A stretch of 64,000 nucleotides of DNA from Blastococcus saxobsidens DD2 (GCF_000284015.1 NC_016943.1:4195541-4259540); one strand, 5' to 3'; shown: positions 26,040 through 34,808, numbered from the stretch's first letter. Notes: generated by a model not told the origin, from the sequence alone. Numbers and translations: made by a program.

Positions 26040-26683
26040 GACGCCTCGCGGAGCGTGCGGCGCGGAGGCGGGGCGTCGGCGCCGCGGGCGTCGAGCGCCT
26101 CGCTGATCCTGTGCGCGAGTTGCAGCATCTGAACCAGTAGCGGCACGATCGCTGTCGTCACCGCTCTGATACCTCGCCGGGAGCCGCCGCGCGCGGCCTG
26201 CGCCTCCCGGATCCGGTCGGCGCGCTCGGCCACGAGCGGGATGAACCGCAAAGCCATCGCCAGCACCAGGCCGATGCGGGCGGGCCGCACGCCGACGAGG
26301 CGCAGCGGCGCCGCGGCGCGCTCGACCACCGCCACCATCGCCGTCACTCGGGTCGTGGCCGTCACCACCGCGGCAGCCAGCACCAGCGCCACCAGCCGCA
26401 GCGCGGTCGCCACCCCGGTGAGCAGATCGGTCAGCACGGCGTGGACGGCGACGATCCCGACGACCCAGACGGCGACCGCCCGGACCTGCCGGGCCAGCAA
26501 CTCCACCGGCAGCCGCGCCAGCCCCAGCCCGACGACGAGCACGCCGCTCAGTGCCACGAGGGTGACCGGCAGAGTCGGGAGCGCGAAGACCAGCACGGCG
26601 AGCCCGGTGAGGGCGAGCAGCTTCACGCCGGCCGGCGCCCGGTGCACCGGACTGGACCGCGGGACGTACATCGCCAGGGTCAT
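26036..26683 (-). CDS. bioN: ECF transporter transmembrane subunit EcfT (BioN)
   Basis: A 215-residue membrane scaffold coupling the ATPase to the biotin-binding S component. Four to five hydrophobic helices are followed by the two Ala-Arg-Gly coupling signatures of EcfT (EAQAARGGSRR and EALDARGAD). Its ATG overlaps the ATPase stop and its end overlaps the MOSC start. Placement after bioY and an ECF ATPase gene makes this BioN of a dedicated BioMNY transporter. Confidence 0.88.
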   Translation of the reverse strand: MTLAMYVPRSSPVHRAPAGVKLLALTGLAVLVFALPTLPVTLVALSGVLVVGLGLARLPVELLARQVRAVAVWVVGIVAVHAVLTDLLTGVATALRLVALVLAAAVVTATTRVTAMVAVVERAAAPLRLVGVRPARIGLVLAMALRFIPLVAERADRIREAQAARGGSRRGIRAVTTAIVPLLVQMLQLAHRISEALDARGADAPPPRRTLREAS

Positions 26684-27411
26684 CGGTCGGCCATCAACTT
26701 CCGGTAGGCCCGCACCGACTGCTCCGCTGGCCCGTCCTCCACCACCCGGCCGGCGTCCATCACCAGCACGCGGTCGAAGTCGTCGAGCAGATCGAGGTCG
26801 TGGGATACGGCGACCACCGCCTGCGGCAGCTCGGCGATGACCCGGGCGATCCGCCGGGCGTTGACCAGGTCCAGCAGCGTCGTGGGCTCGTCGAACACGA
26901 CCCGTGCCGGCCGCATGACGAGCACCCCGGCGATGGCGAGCAGCTGCTTCTGGCCGCCCGAGAGCAGGTGCGCGGGGTGGTCGGCGTGGCCCGCCAACCC
27001 GTAGCGGTCGAGGATCTCGGCCACCCGCTCGGCCCGCTCGGCGGGAGCCACCTGTTGGTTCTCGAGCCCGTAGGCGACGTCCTCGGCGACCGTCGGGTGC
27101 ACGATCTGTGCGTCCGGATCCTGGAACACGAAGCCGACCCGCCGACGGACCTCACGGACGGCGTCGCGGGTGTCCAGTCCGTCGACGAGCACCCGGCCGG
27201 CGGTGGGGACGACGAGCCCGTTGAGCAACCGGGCGAACGTGCTCTTGCCCGAGCCGTTGGAGCCGATGACCCCGACCCGGTGCTCCGTCAGCCGCAGGTC
27301 GATCCCGTCCAGTACCGTCCGTTCGCCGTAGGCGTGTCGCACGCCAACGAGTTCGATTCCCCGGGACGGATCGGCCTCGGCGGGGACGAGCGGTCGGCGG
27401 CGGCGCCTCAC
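26680..27411 (-). CDS. bioM: ECF transporter ATPase (BioM)
   Basis: A 243-residue ABC ATPase powering biotin uptake. Walker A GSNGSGKST, Q-loop FVFQDPDAQIVHPTVAEDVA, signature LSGGQKQLLAIAGVL, Walker B RVVFDEPTTLLDL and the switch histidine VAVSHDLDLL are all intact. The open frame extends 850 bp upstream through bioY in the wrong register. The GTG start overlapping the bioY stop (GTGA) gives the usual length. One ATPase is present, so it should act as a homodimer as in BioM. Confidence 0.92.
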   Translation of the reverse strand: MRRRRRPLVPAEADPSRGIELVGVRHAYGERTVLDGIDLRLTEHRVGVIGSNGSGKSTFARLLNGLVVPTAGRVLVDGLDTRDAVREVRRRVGFVFQDPDAQIVHPTVAEDVAYGLENQQVAPAERAERVAEILDRYGLAGHADHPAHLLSGGQKQLLAIAGVLVMRPARVVFDEPTTLLDLVNARRIARVIAELPQAVVAVSHDLDLLDDFDRVLVMDAGRVVEDGPAEQSVRAYRKLMADR

Positions 27412-27974
27412 GGTGTGGCGCGGGCCCGCCGCGGTCGCTCGATCACCGGGTAGGCGCGGCGGACAGTGACGGCTACGACAGCGGCGACGACGGCCTTGAC
27501 CACATCGCCCGGGACGAATGCCAGCGAACCGGTGAAGGCGGTCAGCAGGGACGTGCCGGTGAAGAGGCTCAGGAACGGGATGCCGACCGCGTAGATCACC
27601 CCGACACCGCCCACGAGCGTGGCCACGAGCGCCCAGGCAACGTTGATCCGCCGCCAGAACGCCTCGGTGAGCAGCCCGGTCACGAACGCGCCCAGCGGCC
27701 AGGCAATGAGGAAGCCGGCACTCGGCCCGGCGAACACAGCCAGGCCGCCCCGGCCGCCGGCAAGCAGCGGGAGCCCCACGGCGACCAGAACGAGGAACAG
27801 CAGAAGCGCGAGGAGGCCCCGCCGGGCCCCGAGCACCGCACCGGCCAGCATCACCCCCAGCGTCTGCGCCGTAATCGGTACCGGCACTGCAGCGACAGGG
27901 ATCGCCGGCAGCATCCCGAGCACGGCGGTGATCGCGGCAAACAGCGCGATGTACGCAAGATCTTTTGTCCGCAT
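27408..27974 (-). CDS. bioY: Biotin transporter S component BioY
   Basis: 188 residues with six hydrophobic helices. It begins MRTKDLAYIALFAAITAVLG and contains PVPITAQTLGVMLAGAVLGA and FAGPSAGFLIAWPLGAFVTG, which are BioY hallmarks. It binds biotin in the membrane and is energised by BioMN. The ribosome site GGGAAG precedes the ATG. It heads bioY-bioM-bioN-MOSC. Biotin supply matters here because operons B and C encode biotin-dependent carboxylases. Confidence 0.94.
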   Translation of the reverse strand: MRTKDLAYIALFAAITAVLGMLPAIPVAAVPVPITAQTLGVMLAGAVLGARRGLLALLLFLVLVAVGLPLLAGGRGGLAVFAGPSAGFLIAWPLGAFVTGLLTEAFWRRINVAWALVATLVGGVGVIYAVGIPFLSLFTGTSLLTAFTGSLAFVPGDVVKAVVAAVVAVTVRRAYPVIERPRRARATP

Positions 27975-28266
27975 ATGTCTTCCCGTATCCTCTCGTTGCC
28001 CAGCGACTGGCGCGCTGAGTATGCCGATCTGCTATGGCGTGTGACCTTGACGGCTGCGACTTCGGGCCCGGGGTCCAGCAGCGGCCACCCGTCCCGTCCA
28101 CGGGGGCCGTCACGACAACTGTGGCGCCGGGCGCCGCTGTGGCGGGACCGAACTCGGAATGCCGCTCTGCCGGCGCGCGCCGTCGACTTCCGACGGACGC
28201 GTCCAGCCCCATGGAAACGACGGGGTGCCGATTCCGGAACATGGGCTGCGCTGCCAGCATCGGGGT
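27975..28266. other. bioY upstream region
   Basis: 292 bp between the alpha/beta hydrolase stop and bioY. It should carry the bioY promoter, but no confident -35/-10 pair or BirA/BioQ operator was recognised. Confidence 0.5.
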
Positions 28267-29118
28267 TCACCGCCAGAGCGCAAGCAGCGTGCGCAGGGCG
28301 GCGACGAACACGAGCGGTTGGTCGAGCATCGGATGATGACCGGTCTCGGGCAGCTCGATCACCGACAGGCCACCTGGAACCAGGGACTGCATCTTCGGCG
28401 TCATCTGCCGAGGAACGAGGCCGTGTTCACCCCGGAGCAGGGCCGCCGGGCACCGAAGCTCCGGGAGTAGATCTCGGAACGGCAGACGCGTTCCGAAGTA
28501 CCTGGGGTCGAACTTCCAGGTCCATCCGCCCTCCGCCGCGCGCAGCGACTGCTCGGCGAGATGCCGGCGGACATAGGGCAAGAACACTGCTTGAGTGGGC
28601 AGTGCGGTGAAGCGTGCCGCAGCCTCATCCCGGTTGGCGTAGATCGTGTGCGGGCGGTGACGCCGCCGCACGTCCTCTTCGCGGAGCGGATCATTGAGAG
28701 GGGTGTCGATAAACGCGACGGCGGCAAAGTCCCCCGGGTAGTCGACGCAACTCGTTACCGCCGCCCAGCCGCCCATGCTGTGGCCGATGATGACGGGCCG
28801 TCGGAGGCCTTCCGCCGCCGTCACGGCGGCGACCTCCTCCGCCCACAGCCGCATGTCGTACTTCATCCGATGGTCGCTGTCCCCGTGGCCGCTGAGATCG
28901 AGCGCGACAACCCTGTGGCCATCCAGACACGGGGCGATGTGGTCCCACCAGCCGGAATGGGCAGCACCTCCGTGGACCAGTACGGCCGAGGGCAGCTCAG
29001 GGTCGCCCCATGTCCGGTAGTGGATGCGAGCGCCGGCAACGCGCAGGTCGGCGTGCTCGGGTTCCACAGCCACCGCTCGGGCTAACCACGCAGGAGGCGC
29101 CTCGTCTGTCGTCGTCAT
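28267..29118 (-). CDS. Alpha/beta hydrolase
   Basis: 283 residues with the full hydrolase fold. The oxyanion region is LVHGGAAHSGWWDHIAP, the nucleophile elbow GHSMGG carries the serine, and the histidine lies in ETGHHPMLDQP. The acid residue is probably in the RGEHGLV region. It is the last gene of operon B, after the TauE/SafE gene. It could hydrolyse an ester, lactone or CoA thioester of the pathway. The specific substrate is unknown. Confidence 0.88.
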   Translation of the reverse strand: MTTTDEAPPAWLARAVAVEPEHADLRVAGARIHYRTWGDPELPSAVLVHGGAAHSGWWDHIAPCLDGHRVVALDLSGHGDSDHRMKYDMRLWAEEVAAVTAAEGLRRPVIIGHSMGGWAAVTSCVDYPGDFAAVAFIDTPLNDPLREEDVRRRHRPHTIYANRDEAAARFTALPTQAVFLPYVRRHLAEQSLRAAEGGWTWKFDPRYFGTRLPFRDLLPELRCPAALLRGEHGLVPRQMTPKMQSLVPGGLSVIELPETGHHPMLDQPLVFVAALRTLLALWR

Positions 29119-29161
29119 GTCTCCCCCTGCATGGAAGCGGACAGGGCCCCGCCGTTGATCG

Positions 29162-29887
29162 TCACTGCCCCAGCAGAGCCTTCACCAGGGTCGCAACCGC
29201 ACCGAAGAACGCCAGCCCGATGAATGCTCGCTGAGCGGCGCTGGGCGGGACGACCTTGGCCAGAAGACTCCCCAGGGCGATCCCGATCCCCATACTGGCC
29301 AGGGCGAGGGACATCGTCGGAAGCGGTATGTCGAGGGGGCCTTTCGCCGCGATGGAGACCAGGTTCAACACGATGGCGTACAGCTGCACGGTGGGAACGA
29401 GGTTCCGGTGGGGCCAGGAGACGCTGATCGCGTAGAGGGCGATGGCGGGCCCGCCCACTCCGGCCGTGACGTTCATGAAGCCGGAGAGGCTGCCAGCTGC
29501 GACGGCACCGGCAGGCCCGCGGAAGACTCGAGCACGATCGCTGAAGATGACAGCGAGCAGGGCTGCGATGATGAGCAACGCAACGCCGACCGCCAGCACG
29601 CGGACCGGAACCCGGTGTACGACGACGACGCCGATAGGTACGCCGAGGCCGACAGCAGGCACCGACAACAGCAGCGCCTTTCCGACCTCGACGTCTCGCC
29701 TGGTCAGCGCAAGAATGACCACGCTGTTGATCAAGGACAAGACGTTCGCCAGCAGGACTCCCTGGAATGGCCCTAGTACCAGCACGAAGAACGGTGCCGC
29801 GACCAGGCCGGAGCCCAGGCCCGTCACACGTTGCGCTGCGGCTCCTGCCATACCGGCCCCGCTGAGCAGCAGGAGCGCCCATAGCAT
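29162..29887 (-). CDS. TSUP (TauE/SafE) family anion exporter (operon B)
   Basis: A 241-residue membrane protein with about eight helices. The segments GLGSGLVAAPFFVLVLGPFQ, LLANVLSLINSVVILALTRR and SGFMNVTAGVGGPAIALYAI are the duplicated TSUP signatures. Characterised members export sulfite or sulfoacetate, or move other organic anions. It lies between a YeiH-type exporter gene and the hydrolase. A second TSUP gene occupies the matching place in operon C, so anion export belongs to the shared module. The exact anion is unknown. Confidence 0.9.
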   Translation of the reverse strand: MLWALLLLSGAGMAGAAAQRVTGLGSGLVAAPFFVLVLGPFQGVLLANVLSLINSVVILALTRRDVEVGKALLLSVPAVGLGVPIGVVVVHRVPVRVLAVGVALLIIAALLAVIFSDRARVFRGPAGAVAAGSLSGFMNVTAGVGGPAIALYAISVSWPHRNLVPTVQLYAIVLNLVSIAAKGPLDIPLPTMSLALASMGIGIALGSLLAKVVPPSAAQRAFIGLAFFGAVATLVKALLGQ

Positions 29888-29954
29888 CAGACGCGACCAT
29901 CCGGCACCGGTACCCTGGCGTCCCGCGGCAGCAGGACGCTGCCATCGCTGCCCA

Positions 29955-31155
29955 TCAGAAGAGCGCCAGGACCGCGACGAGCGCCACGCCGGCCGCCACG
30001 AGGGTAGATGCGGCCCCGAGCAGGAGTGCCCGTTGCCCCGTCCCCCACATCGCGGCTAACCGGACGCCTGTGCCGAGCGCGAACATCGCCGCAGTCAGCG
30101 CGAGCTTCTGAAGGAAGCCGGCGACATCCAGCACCCCCTCCGAAACGATCCCCGTGCTGCGCAGCGCGACCGCCGCCAGGAAACCGAGCACGAACAGGGG
30201 GACCAACGGCGGTCTGGCCGTCATCTCGTCGTGCTTGGTCCTCCTCCGCTCCACCAGACCAAGACCGACGACGAGCGGCGCGAGCAACACCACCCGGCTC
30301 AGCTTCACCACGACGGCCACGGCCAGGGCTACCCCGCCGACTGCGGAGCCGGCCACCACGACCTGGGCAACCTCGTGCACACCCGCCCCCACCCAGGCTC
30401 CGTGCTGGTCCGCCCTCAGCGTCAGCGGCACTCCCAGCAGCGGGAGTGCGATCATGGCGACCGTGCCGTAAATCGTGACCAGGGCGACGGCGAGAGCGAC
30501 ATCGTCCTCGTCGGACTTCGTCACACCATGCGCTGCGGCCACGGCAGCCGCACCGCAGATGGAGAACCCGCTAGCGACGAGGATGGTCAGGTCCCTCGAC
30601 ACTCCGAGCGCGCGGCCCAGGAGGACGGTCGCGGCGAATGTCGCGACCACGGTGATGACGACCACGGCCATGCCGGCGGCACCCAGGCCGATGACCTCCC
30701 CGACGGCGAGCTGCAGTCCCAACAGCACGATTCCGAATCTCAGCACGGGGCGGCCCGCGAACGCCAGGCCGGTCCCGAAAGCAGGGCGCAAGCCGCCGAC
30801 GTTCGCCAAGAGCCCTCCCAGGGCGACGGCGACGACCAAGGGGCTGACCGTAGGCAGGACCGACGTGACGGCCATGGAGAGCCCCACCGCCGCCGCGGTG
30901 GCGACCAGGCCCGGTGCCATGTCGAGGATCCGACTGACGGTGAACTGCGCGCGGGGGGCACTTCCACGTTTCACAGAATTAGTCTGCTTTCCGTCCCGGA
31001 CATGCCCATCGGCATCCTTGGCAACCCATGAAGGGCGGATTATGACGGGGCGTTCGGGAACTTCCGGCGTCGCCCGAAAAGAGTCGAGAATGATTGACAA
31101 GTCGGCTGTCTCGACTCTAGAGCCGCCGCCAGTCGGCGCGAAGAAGTAGTAAACG
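29955..31155 (-). pseudogene. YeiH-family (putative sulfate exporter) gene, 3' part, split by an IS
   Basis: It encodes the body of a YeiH/PSE-family membrane protein, with LVVAVALGGLLANVGGLRPA, RFGIVLLGLQLAVGEVIGLG, SGFSICGAAAVAAAHGV and VGAGVHEVAQVVVAGSA present, and about ten helices. The original start lies beyond the IS, at 33153. The 160-bp target duplication recreates an open frame that could start at a TTG (MSIILDS), lacking the first 34 residues and their hydrophobic segment. Removing the IS and one repeat gives an uninterrupted gene of about 414 codons. Function after insertion is doubtful, although the exporter domain itself is whole. Confidence 0.85.
30996..31155. repeat. 160-bp target-site duplication, left copy
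   Basis: By eye it is identical to 32950-33109, and the two copies directly abut the ends of the IS. It encodes part of the YeiH-family gene N-terminal region. IS1634-family elements are known for unusually long and variable target duplications. Confidence 0.92.
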
Positions 31156-32949
31156 CCCGACTTTGATCATTTGCTTAGTGCGTGACTTCTGCCTGCGGTA
31201 GCGCATCGAGGATGGCCCGCTGGGCTGCGGGAACGGCGGGGTGGAACGTCTGGGTGGCGCCGTTGATCGCGACCGTGGCCGAGCGCAGCGGCCGCAGCTG
31301 GCGGATCACGTTGCCGATCGCCAGGCCGGTGCGGTTCTGGACCTCGCGGGCCACGGCCAGGGCGGTGAACACGACGGTGAGGTGGGCCTCGATAGCGTCG
31401 CGGGTGTGGTGGAACATCGGCCTGGCCCGTAGATCGGTCTTGCTCATCCGGAAGGACTGCTTGACCCGCCACAGGTCGTGGTAGCTGCCGATCACCTCGG
31501 TCGCGGGCATCACGGTGGCGGGGATGTTGGTGACGTAGCCCTTCAGCCCGACCAGGCTCTGCGCCCTGGCCAGTGCCTTCTCATCCAGGGATCGGGCGCC
31601 GTTGCTGGTCTTGACGAACCGCGGCGTGCGGGCCGCGCGTTCGCCGTCGACGACCTCCCGGGCGCGGGTCTCCTGCAGGGCGAGGGTCTTGCGGTCCCGG
31701 GCTGCACGCCTGGCCGAGTACGCCCACACCGCCCGCCACGACCGGTCGTGCTGGACCGGGTCCCAGACAGGTTCGGCGCGGCGGGCGGTGTCGTTTTCCC
31801 CGACCTTCCCGCCCTTGGCGCGGCCGGTCTTGGGGGTGATCGTGTCGATGACCTGGCCATCGGTGAACGCATCGCCGTGCCAGTGGAAGTGGGACTCCAG
31901 ATCCGCCGGCGCCCGGGTCACCCGCGAGCCGACGATGAACCGCACGTGCGCCTCGTCCAGCGCCTTCAGGTTCGCCGCCGACAGCATGCCGGCGTCGGCG
32001 GTGACCGCGAGGTCGGCCAGGCCGTGCCGCTCCTGGAACTGGGTGATGATCGGGATCAGCGTGCTGGTCTCGGCCTTGTTGCCCTCGAAGCAGCCGATCT
32101 CCAGCGGGAAGCCCTGACGGTCGACGAGCAGCCCGACCACGACTTGCGGGTCGACTCGACGTTCCTTGGAGTAGCCGACTTTCCGCAGGTCGTCCTCGTG
32201 TTCGGCCTCGAAGTAGAGCGTCGTCACGTCGTAGAGGCACAAGGTCAGATCCCCGACCGAGCTGGCGTGCGCGAAGCACGCCGCTGCGACCCGGTCCCGG
32301 TAGTCGCCCTTCACCGCTTTCCGCAGGGTGCGGTTCATCGTCGGGTAGCTGGCCGGCCGGCGCCCCAGGTCGGTGAGCACCCGACCGGCGTCCAGCAGTG
32401 ATGTCGGTTCCACGATCCGGGCGATGACCAAGTCGCAGAACACCTCATCGGTGGCCGCGGTGAATCCCAGCGCGGTGACCACCCCGAGCAGGGCGTCGTA
32501 CAGCAGCCGTGACCCGGTCGCCAGCACCCGTCCTCCGCTGTCCCGCGCAGCCGCCGACCGGCGGGCTGGTGGCGCCGGCATCGCCGGCAGCACGCCCTGT
32601 CCGCCCGGGGCCGCGGCCAGCGGCAACACCCGCGGCGTGGGCTCGATCCCCAGATCCAGCACGCCTTGGGCCGGGTCGCCCAGCAGCTCCCGGGCCCGCT
32701 CCATCAGCACCCCGAGCTCGGCATCGGTGTGCGCCGACCCCACATGCTTGACGATCTCCTGCCGCCCGGCCCGGTACGCCGCGATCTGCACCGCCGTGGC
32801 CCCCGAAGCGGTCCGCACCCGCCGGATGAACGCCACACCCCGACCCTAGGCCGACCCCGTTAGTGCGTGAAACCACGCCGAGTCCAGACCGTCCCCGCAG
32901 CTCAGCAAGCCGCAGCAGAAACGATCATGCACCCCTGATCAAAGTCAGG
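31156..32949 (-). mobile_element. IS1634-family insertion sequence (1794 bp)
   Basis: The ends are inverted repeats CCCGACTTTGATCA (left) and CCTGACTTTGATCA (right, complement), 13 of 14 matching. The element carries one transposase gene filling nearly its whole length on the minus strand. It is flanked by the 160-bp direct duplication and splits the YeiH-family gene. It is complete at both ends. Confidence 0.93.
31175..32836 (-). CDS. IS1634-family transposase, catalytic Glu apparently replaced by Lys
   Basis: A 553-residue DDE transposase beginning MAFIRRVRTASGATAVQIAA, the standard opening of this family. The first aspartate is in CLYDVTTLYFEAEHEDDLRK and the second in LAVTADAGMLSAANLKAL. 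The third-residue region reads YHDLWRVKQSFRMSKTDLRA. There the family YREK motif has glutamate (typically I/V-E-x-S-F-R-M-S-K, from memory), and this copy has Lys at residue 459. The frame has no stops, so the gene looks recent, yet transposition activity may be lost. Confidence 0.92.
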   Translation of the reverse strand: MAFIRRVRTASGATAVQIAAYRAGRQEIVKHVGSAHTDAELGVLMERARELLGDPAQGVLDLGIEPTPRVLPLAAAPGGQGVLPAMPAPPARRSAAARDSGGRVLATGSRLLYDALLGVVTALGFTAATDEVFCDLVIARIVEPTSLLDAGRVLTDLGRRPASYPTMNRTLRKAVKGDYRDRVAAACFAHASSVGDLTLCLYDVTTLYFEAEHEDDLRKVGYSKERRVDPQVVVGLLVDRQGFPLEIGCFEGNKAETSTLIPIITQFQERHGLADLAVTADAGMLSAANLKALDEAHVRFIVGSRVTRAPADLESHFHWHGDAFTDGQVIDTITPKTGRAKGGKVGENDTARRAEPVWDPVQHDRSWRAVWAYSARRAARDRKTLALQETRAREVVDGERAARTPRFVKTSNGARSLDEKALARAQSLVGLKGYVTNIPATVMPATEVIGSYHDLWRVKQSFRMSKTDLRARPMFHHTRDAIEAHLTVVFTALAVAREVQNRTGLAIGNVIRQLRPLRSATVAINGATQTFHPAVPAAQRAILDALPQAEVTH

Positions 32950-33109
32950 CCGGACATGCCCATCGGCATCCTTGGCAACCCATGAAGGGCGGATTATGAC
33001 GGGGCGTTCGGGAACTTCCGGCGTCGCCCGAAAAGAGTCGAGAATGATTGACAAGTCGGCTGTCTCGACTCTAGAGCCGCCGCCAGTCGGCGCGAAGAAG
33101 TAGTAAACG
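32950..33109. repeat. 160-bp target-site duplication, right copy
   Basis: The partner of 30996-31155, in direct orientation and adjacent to the right end of the IS. Confidence 0.92.
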
Positions 33110-33153
33110 GCTACCAGCAACAGGGCGGATACGCCGATGCCGGCAAGCTGCAT
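32950..33153 (-). pseudogene. YeiH-family gene, 5' part, split by an IS
   Basis: It starts MQLAGIGVSALLLVAVYYFF, one hydrophobic segment, then continues into the duplicated stretch before running into IS sequence and a stop (frame end 32902). In the uninterrupted gene this N-terminus joins the exporter domain in frame. The gene lies 90 bp after the biotin-carrier gene in operon B. The IS may also impose polarity on the downstream TSUP and hydrolase genes. Confidence 0.8.
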
Positions 33154-33243
33154 GCAACGTTCTTCCCGGTACCTTCCGGGCGCCCCAACGGTTTGTGGCG
33201 GAGCGCCCGGAAGATCACGAGATCAACAGCCCAGCACTGGCGG

Positions 33244-33453
33244 TCACTCGATGACGGCGACTACCTGGCCCTCTTCCACAGTGCCACCTTCCGACACGTT
33301 GATCTCGCGTACCGTGCCGGCGGACTCCGCGACCACGGGGATCTCCATCTTCATGGATTCAAGGATGACGACCGTATCTCCCTCCTCCACGGTATCACCG
33401 ACGTTGACGACCACCTTCCACACGTTGGCCATCATTTCCGAACACAGTTCCAT
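33244..33453 (-). CDS. Biotin carboxyl carrier protein (small)
   Basis: A 69-residue biotinyl domain protein with the biotinylation lysine in ESMKMEIP. VWKVVVNVGDTVEEGDTVV and SEGGTVEEGQVVAVIE make the two half-barrels. The length equals that of stand-alone actinobacterial carriers. It follows the biotin carboxylase gene by 11 bp and completes a three-part acyl-CoA carboxylase with the carboxyltransferase of this operon. Biotin is attached by host BirA. Confidence 0.93.
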   Translation of the reverse strand: MELCSEMMANVWKVVVNVGDTVEEGDTVVILESMKMEIPVVAESAGTVREINVSEGGTVEEGQVVAVIE

Positions 33454-33464
33454 ATCCGTCTCTC

Positions 33465-34808
33465 CTATACCGATCGCATGCGTTCGACGATCCTCGTGTC
33501 ATAATCCCCCGACACGAAGGAACTGTTCTGGAGTAACTCTTTGAAGAACTCCAGATTTGTCTTGGGTCCCTGAATTTGAAACTCTTCGACTGCGCGGCGA
33601 GCCCGTTCCAACGCCTGGTCTCGGTCGCTCCCGTGCACGACCAGTTTCGCAAGCAACGGGTCGTAGAAGGGGGTCACGCTGTTTCCGGACCAGTACCCGG
33701 CATCGACACGAATGCCTTCCCCGACGGGATCCCGCCACGTCGTGATTCTTCCCGGGGAGGGAAGGAAACGCTTCGAGTCCTCGGCATAGATCCGGAGTTC
33801 GAGCGCGTGGCCGGACGGCTTAAGCTCGGCGGCATCGAAAGTGATCTCCTCACCGGCCGCGATGTGTAACTGCTGTTCGACGAGATCGATGCCGAGGACC
33901 ATCTCGGTGACTGGGTGCTCCACCTGAAGTCGGGTGTTCATCTCCAGGAAGACGAACTCCTGGGTGTCCGGATCCACGAGGCACTCGACCGTTCCGGCAT
34001 TCCGGTAACCGACCGCCTCCCCCGCCCGGACCGCACCGTCCATCAAACGCTCGCGCAGTTGTGGCGTCACTCCCGGCGACGGAGATTCCTCCGCCACCTT
34101 CTGGTGTCTTCTCTGAACCGAGCAGTCCCGGTCCCCCAGTGCGATCACACGGCCGTCGGAGAGGCCGAGGATCTGCACCTCGACATGCCGCGCCCGGGGC
34201 AGGTAGCGCTCGAGCAGCAACTCCGGGTTGCCGAAGAACCGCTCCGAACGGGAGCGCGCCGTCTCGAACGCTTGCCGCAGTGCTGCTTCGTCCTCGGCGA
34301 CGCCCATGCCGATGCCGCCGCCGCCGGCGCTGGCCTTGACCATCAATGGATAGCCGATGTCCCGCGCGATGCGTACAGCGGCGTCGACGTCCACCAGTGG
34401 GTCACGGGTACCGGGCGCTACGGGTACGCCTGCATCCGCCATCAGATTGCGAGCGCGGATCTTGTCACCCATCGCATCGATGGCCGCAGGAGGCGGGCCG
34501 ACCCAGACGAGTCCGACCGCCTCGACGGCGCGGGCGAATTCCGCGCTCTCAGACAGGAAGCCGTAGCCGGGGTGGACGGCAGCGACGGCTGTCTTTCTGG
34601 CTGCGTCCAGCACCTTGTCCATCGCGAGGTAGGAGTCCGTGGGTGCCGCGCCGCCGAGGAGTACCGCCTCGTCCGCCTCCGCGACGTGCGGCAGGTCCGC
34701 ATCCGCCTCGCTGTAGACGGCCACGGTACGAATGCCCAGTCGACGGGCGGTCCGAATGACTCTGCAGGCGATCTCGCCCCGGTTGGCGATCAGGATGGAA
34801 TCGAACAC
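33465..34808 (-). CDS. accC: Biotin carboxylase subunit of acyl-CoA carboxylase
   Basis: A 447-residue ATP-grasp enzyme that carboxylates carrier-bound biotin with ATP and bicarbonate. IANRGEIACRVIRTARRLGI, the flexible glycine loop KASAGGGGIGM, DCSVQRRHQKVAEESPSP and FVFLEMNTRLQVEHPVTEM (with the catalytic Glu and Arg) are intact. It starts at GTG. It lacks a fused carrier domain, which is supplied by the next gene. Operon C has no such gene, so this protein may also serve the second carboxyltransferase. Confidence 0.95.
   Translation of the reverse strand: MFDSILIANRGEIACRVIRTARRLGIRTVAVYSEADADLPHVAEADEAVLLGGAAPTDSYLAMDKVLDAARKTAVAAVHPGYGFLSESAEFARAVEAVGLVWVGPPPAAIDAMGDKIRARNLMADAGVPVAPGTRDPLVDVDAAVRIARDIGYPLMVKASAGGGGIGMGVAEDEAALRQAFETARSRSERFFGNPELLLERYLPRARHVEVQILGLSDGRVIALGDRDCSVQRRHQKVAEESPSPGVTPQLRERLMDGAVRAGEAVGYRNAGTVECLVDPDTQEFVFLEMNTRLQVEHPVTEMVLGIDLVEQQLHIAAGEEITFDAAELKPSGHALELRIYAEDSKRFLPSPGRITTWRDPVGEGIRVDAGYWSGNSVTPFYDPLLAKLVVHGSDRDQALERARRAVEEFQIQGPKTNLEFFKELLQNSSFVSGDYDTRIVERMRSV

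Noticed and set aside
27412..28260. A 5' extension giving the BioM ATPase 526 residues
   Set aside because: The extension reads through bioY in another frame and is low-complexity. The GTG overlapping the bioY stop gives the normal length.
30996..33109. The 160-bp repeats considered as an assembly artefact
   Set aside because: They end exactly at the IS termini, and removing one copy plus the IS restores a continuous gene, as expected for a true target duplication. Read data would still be the final check.
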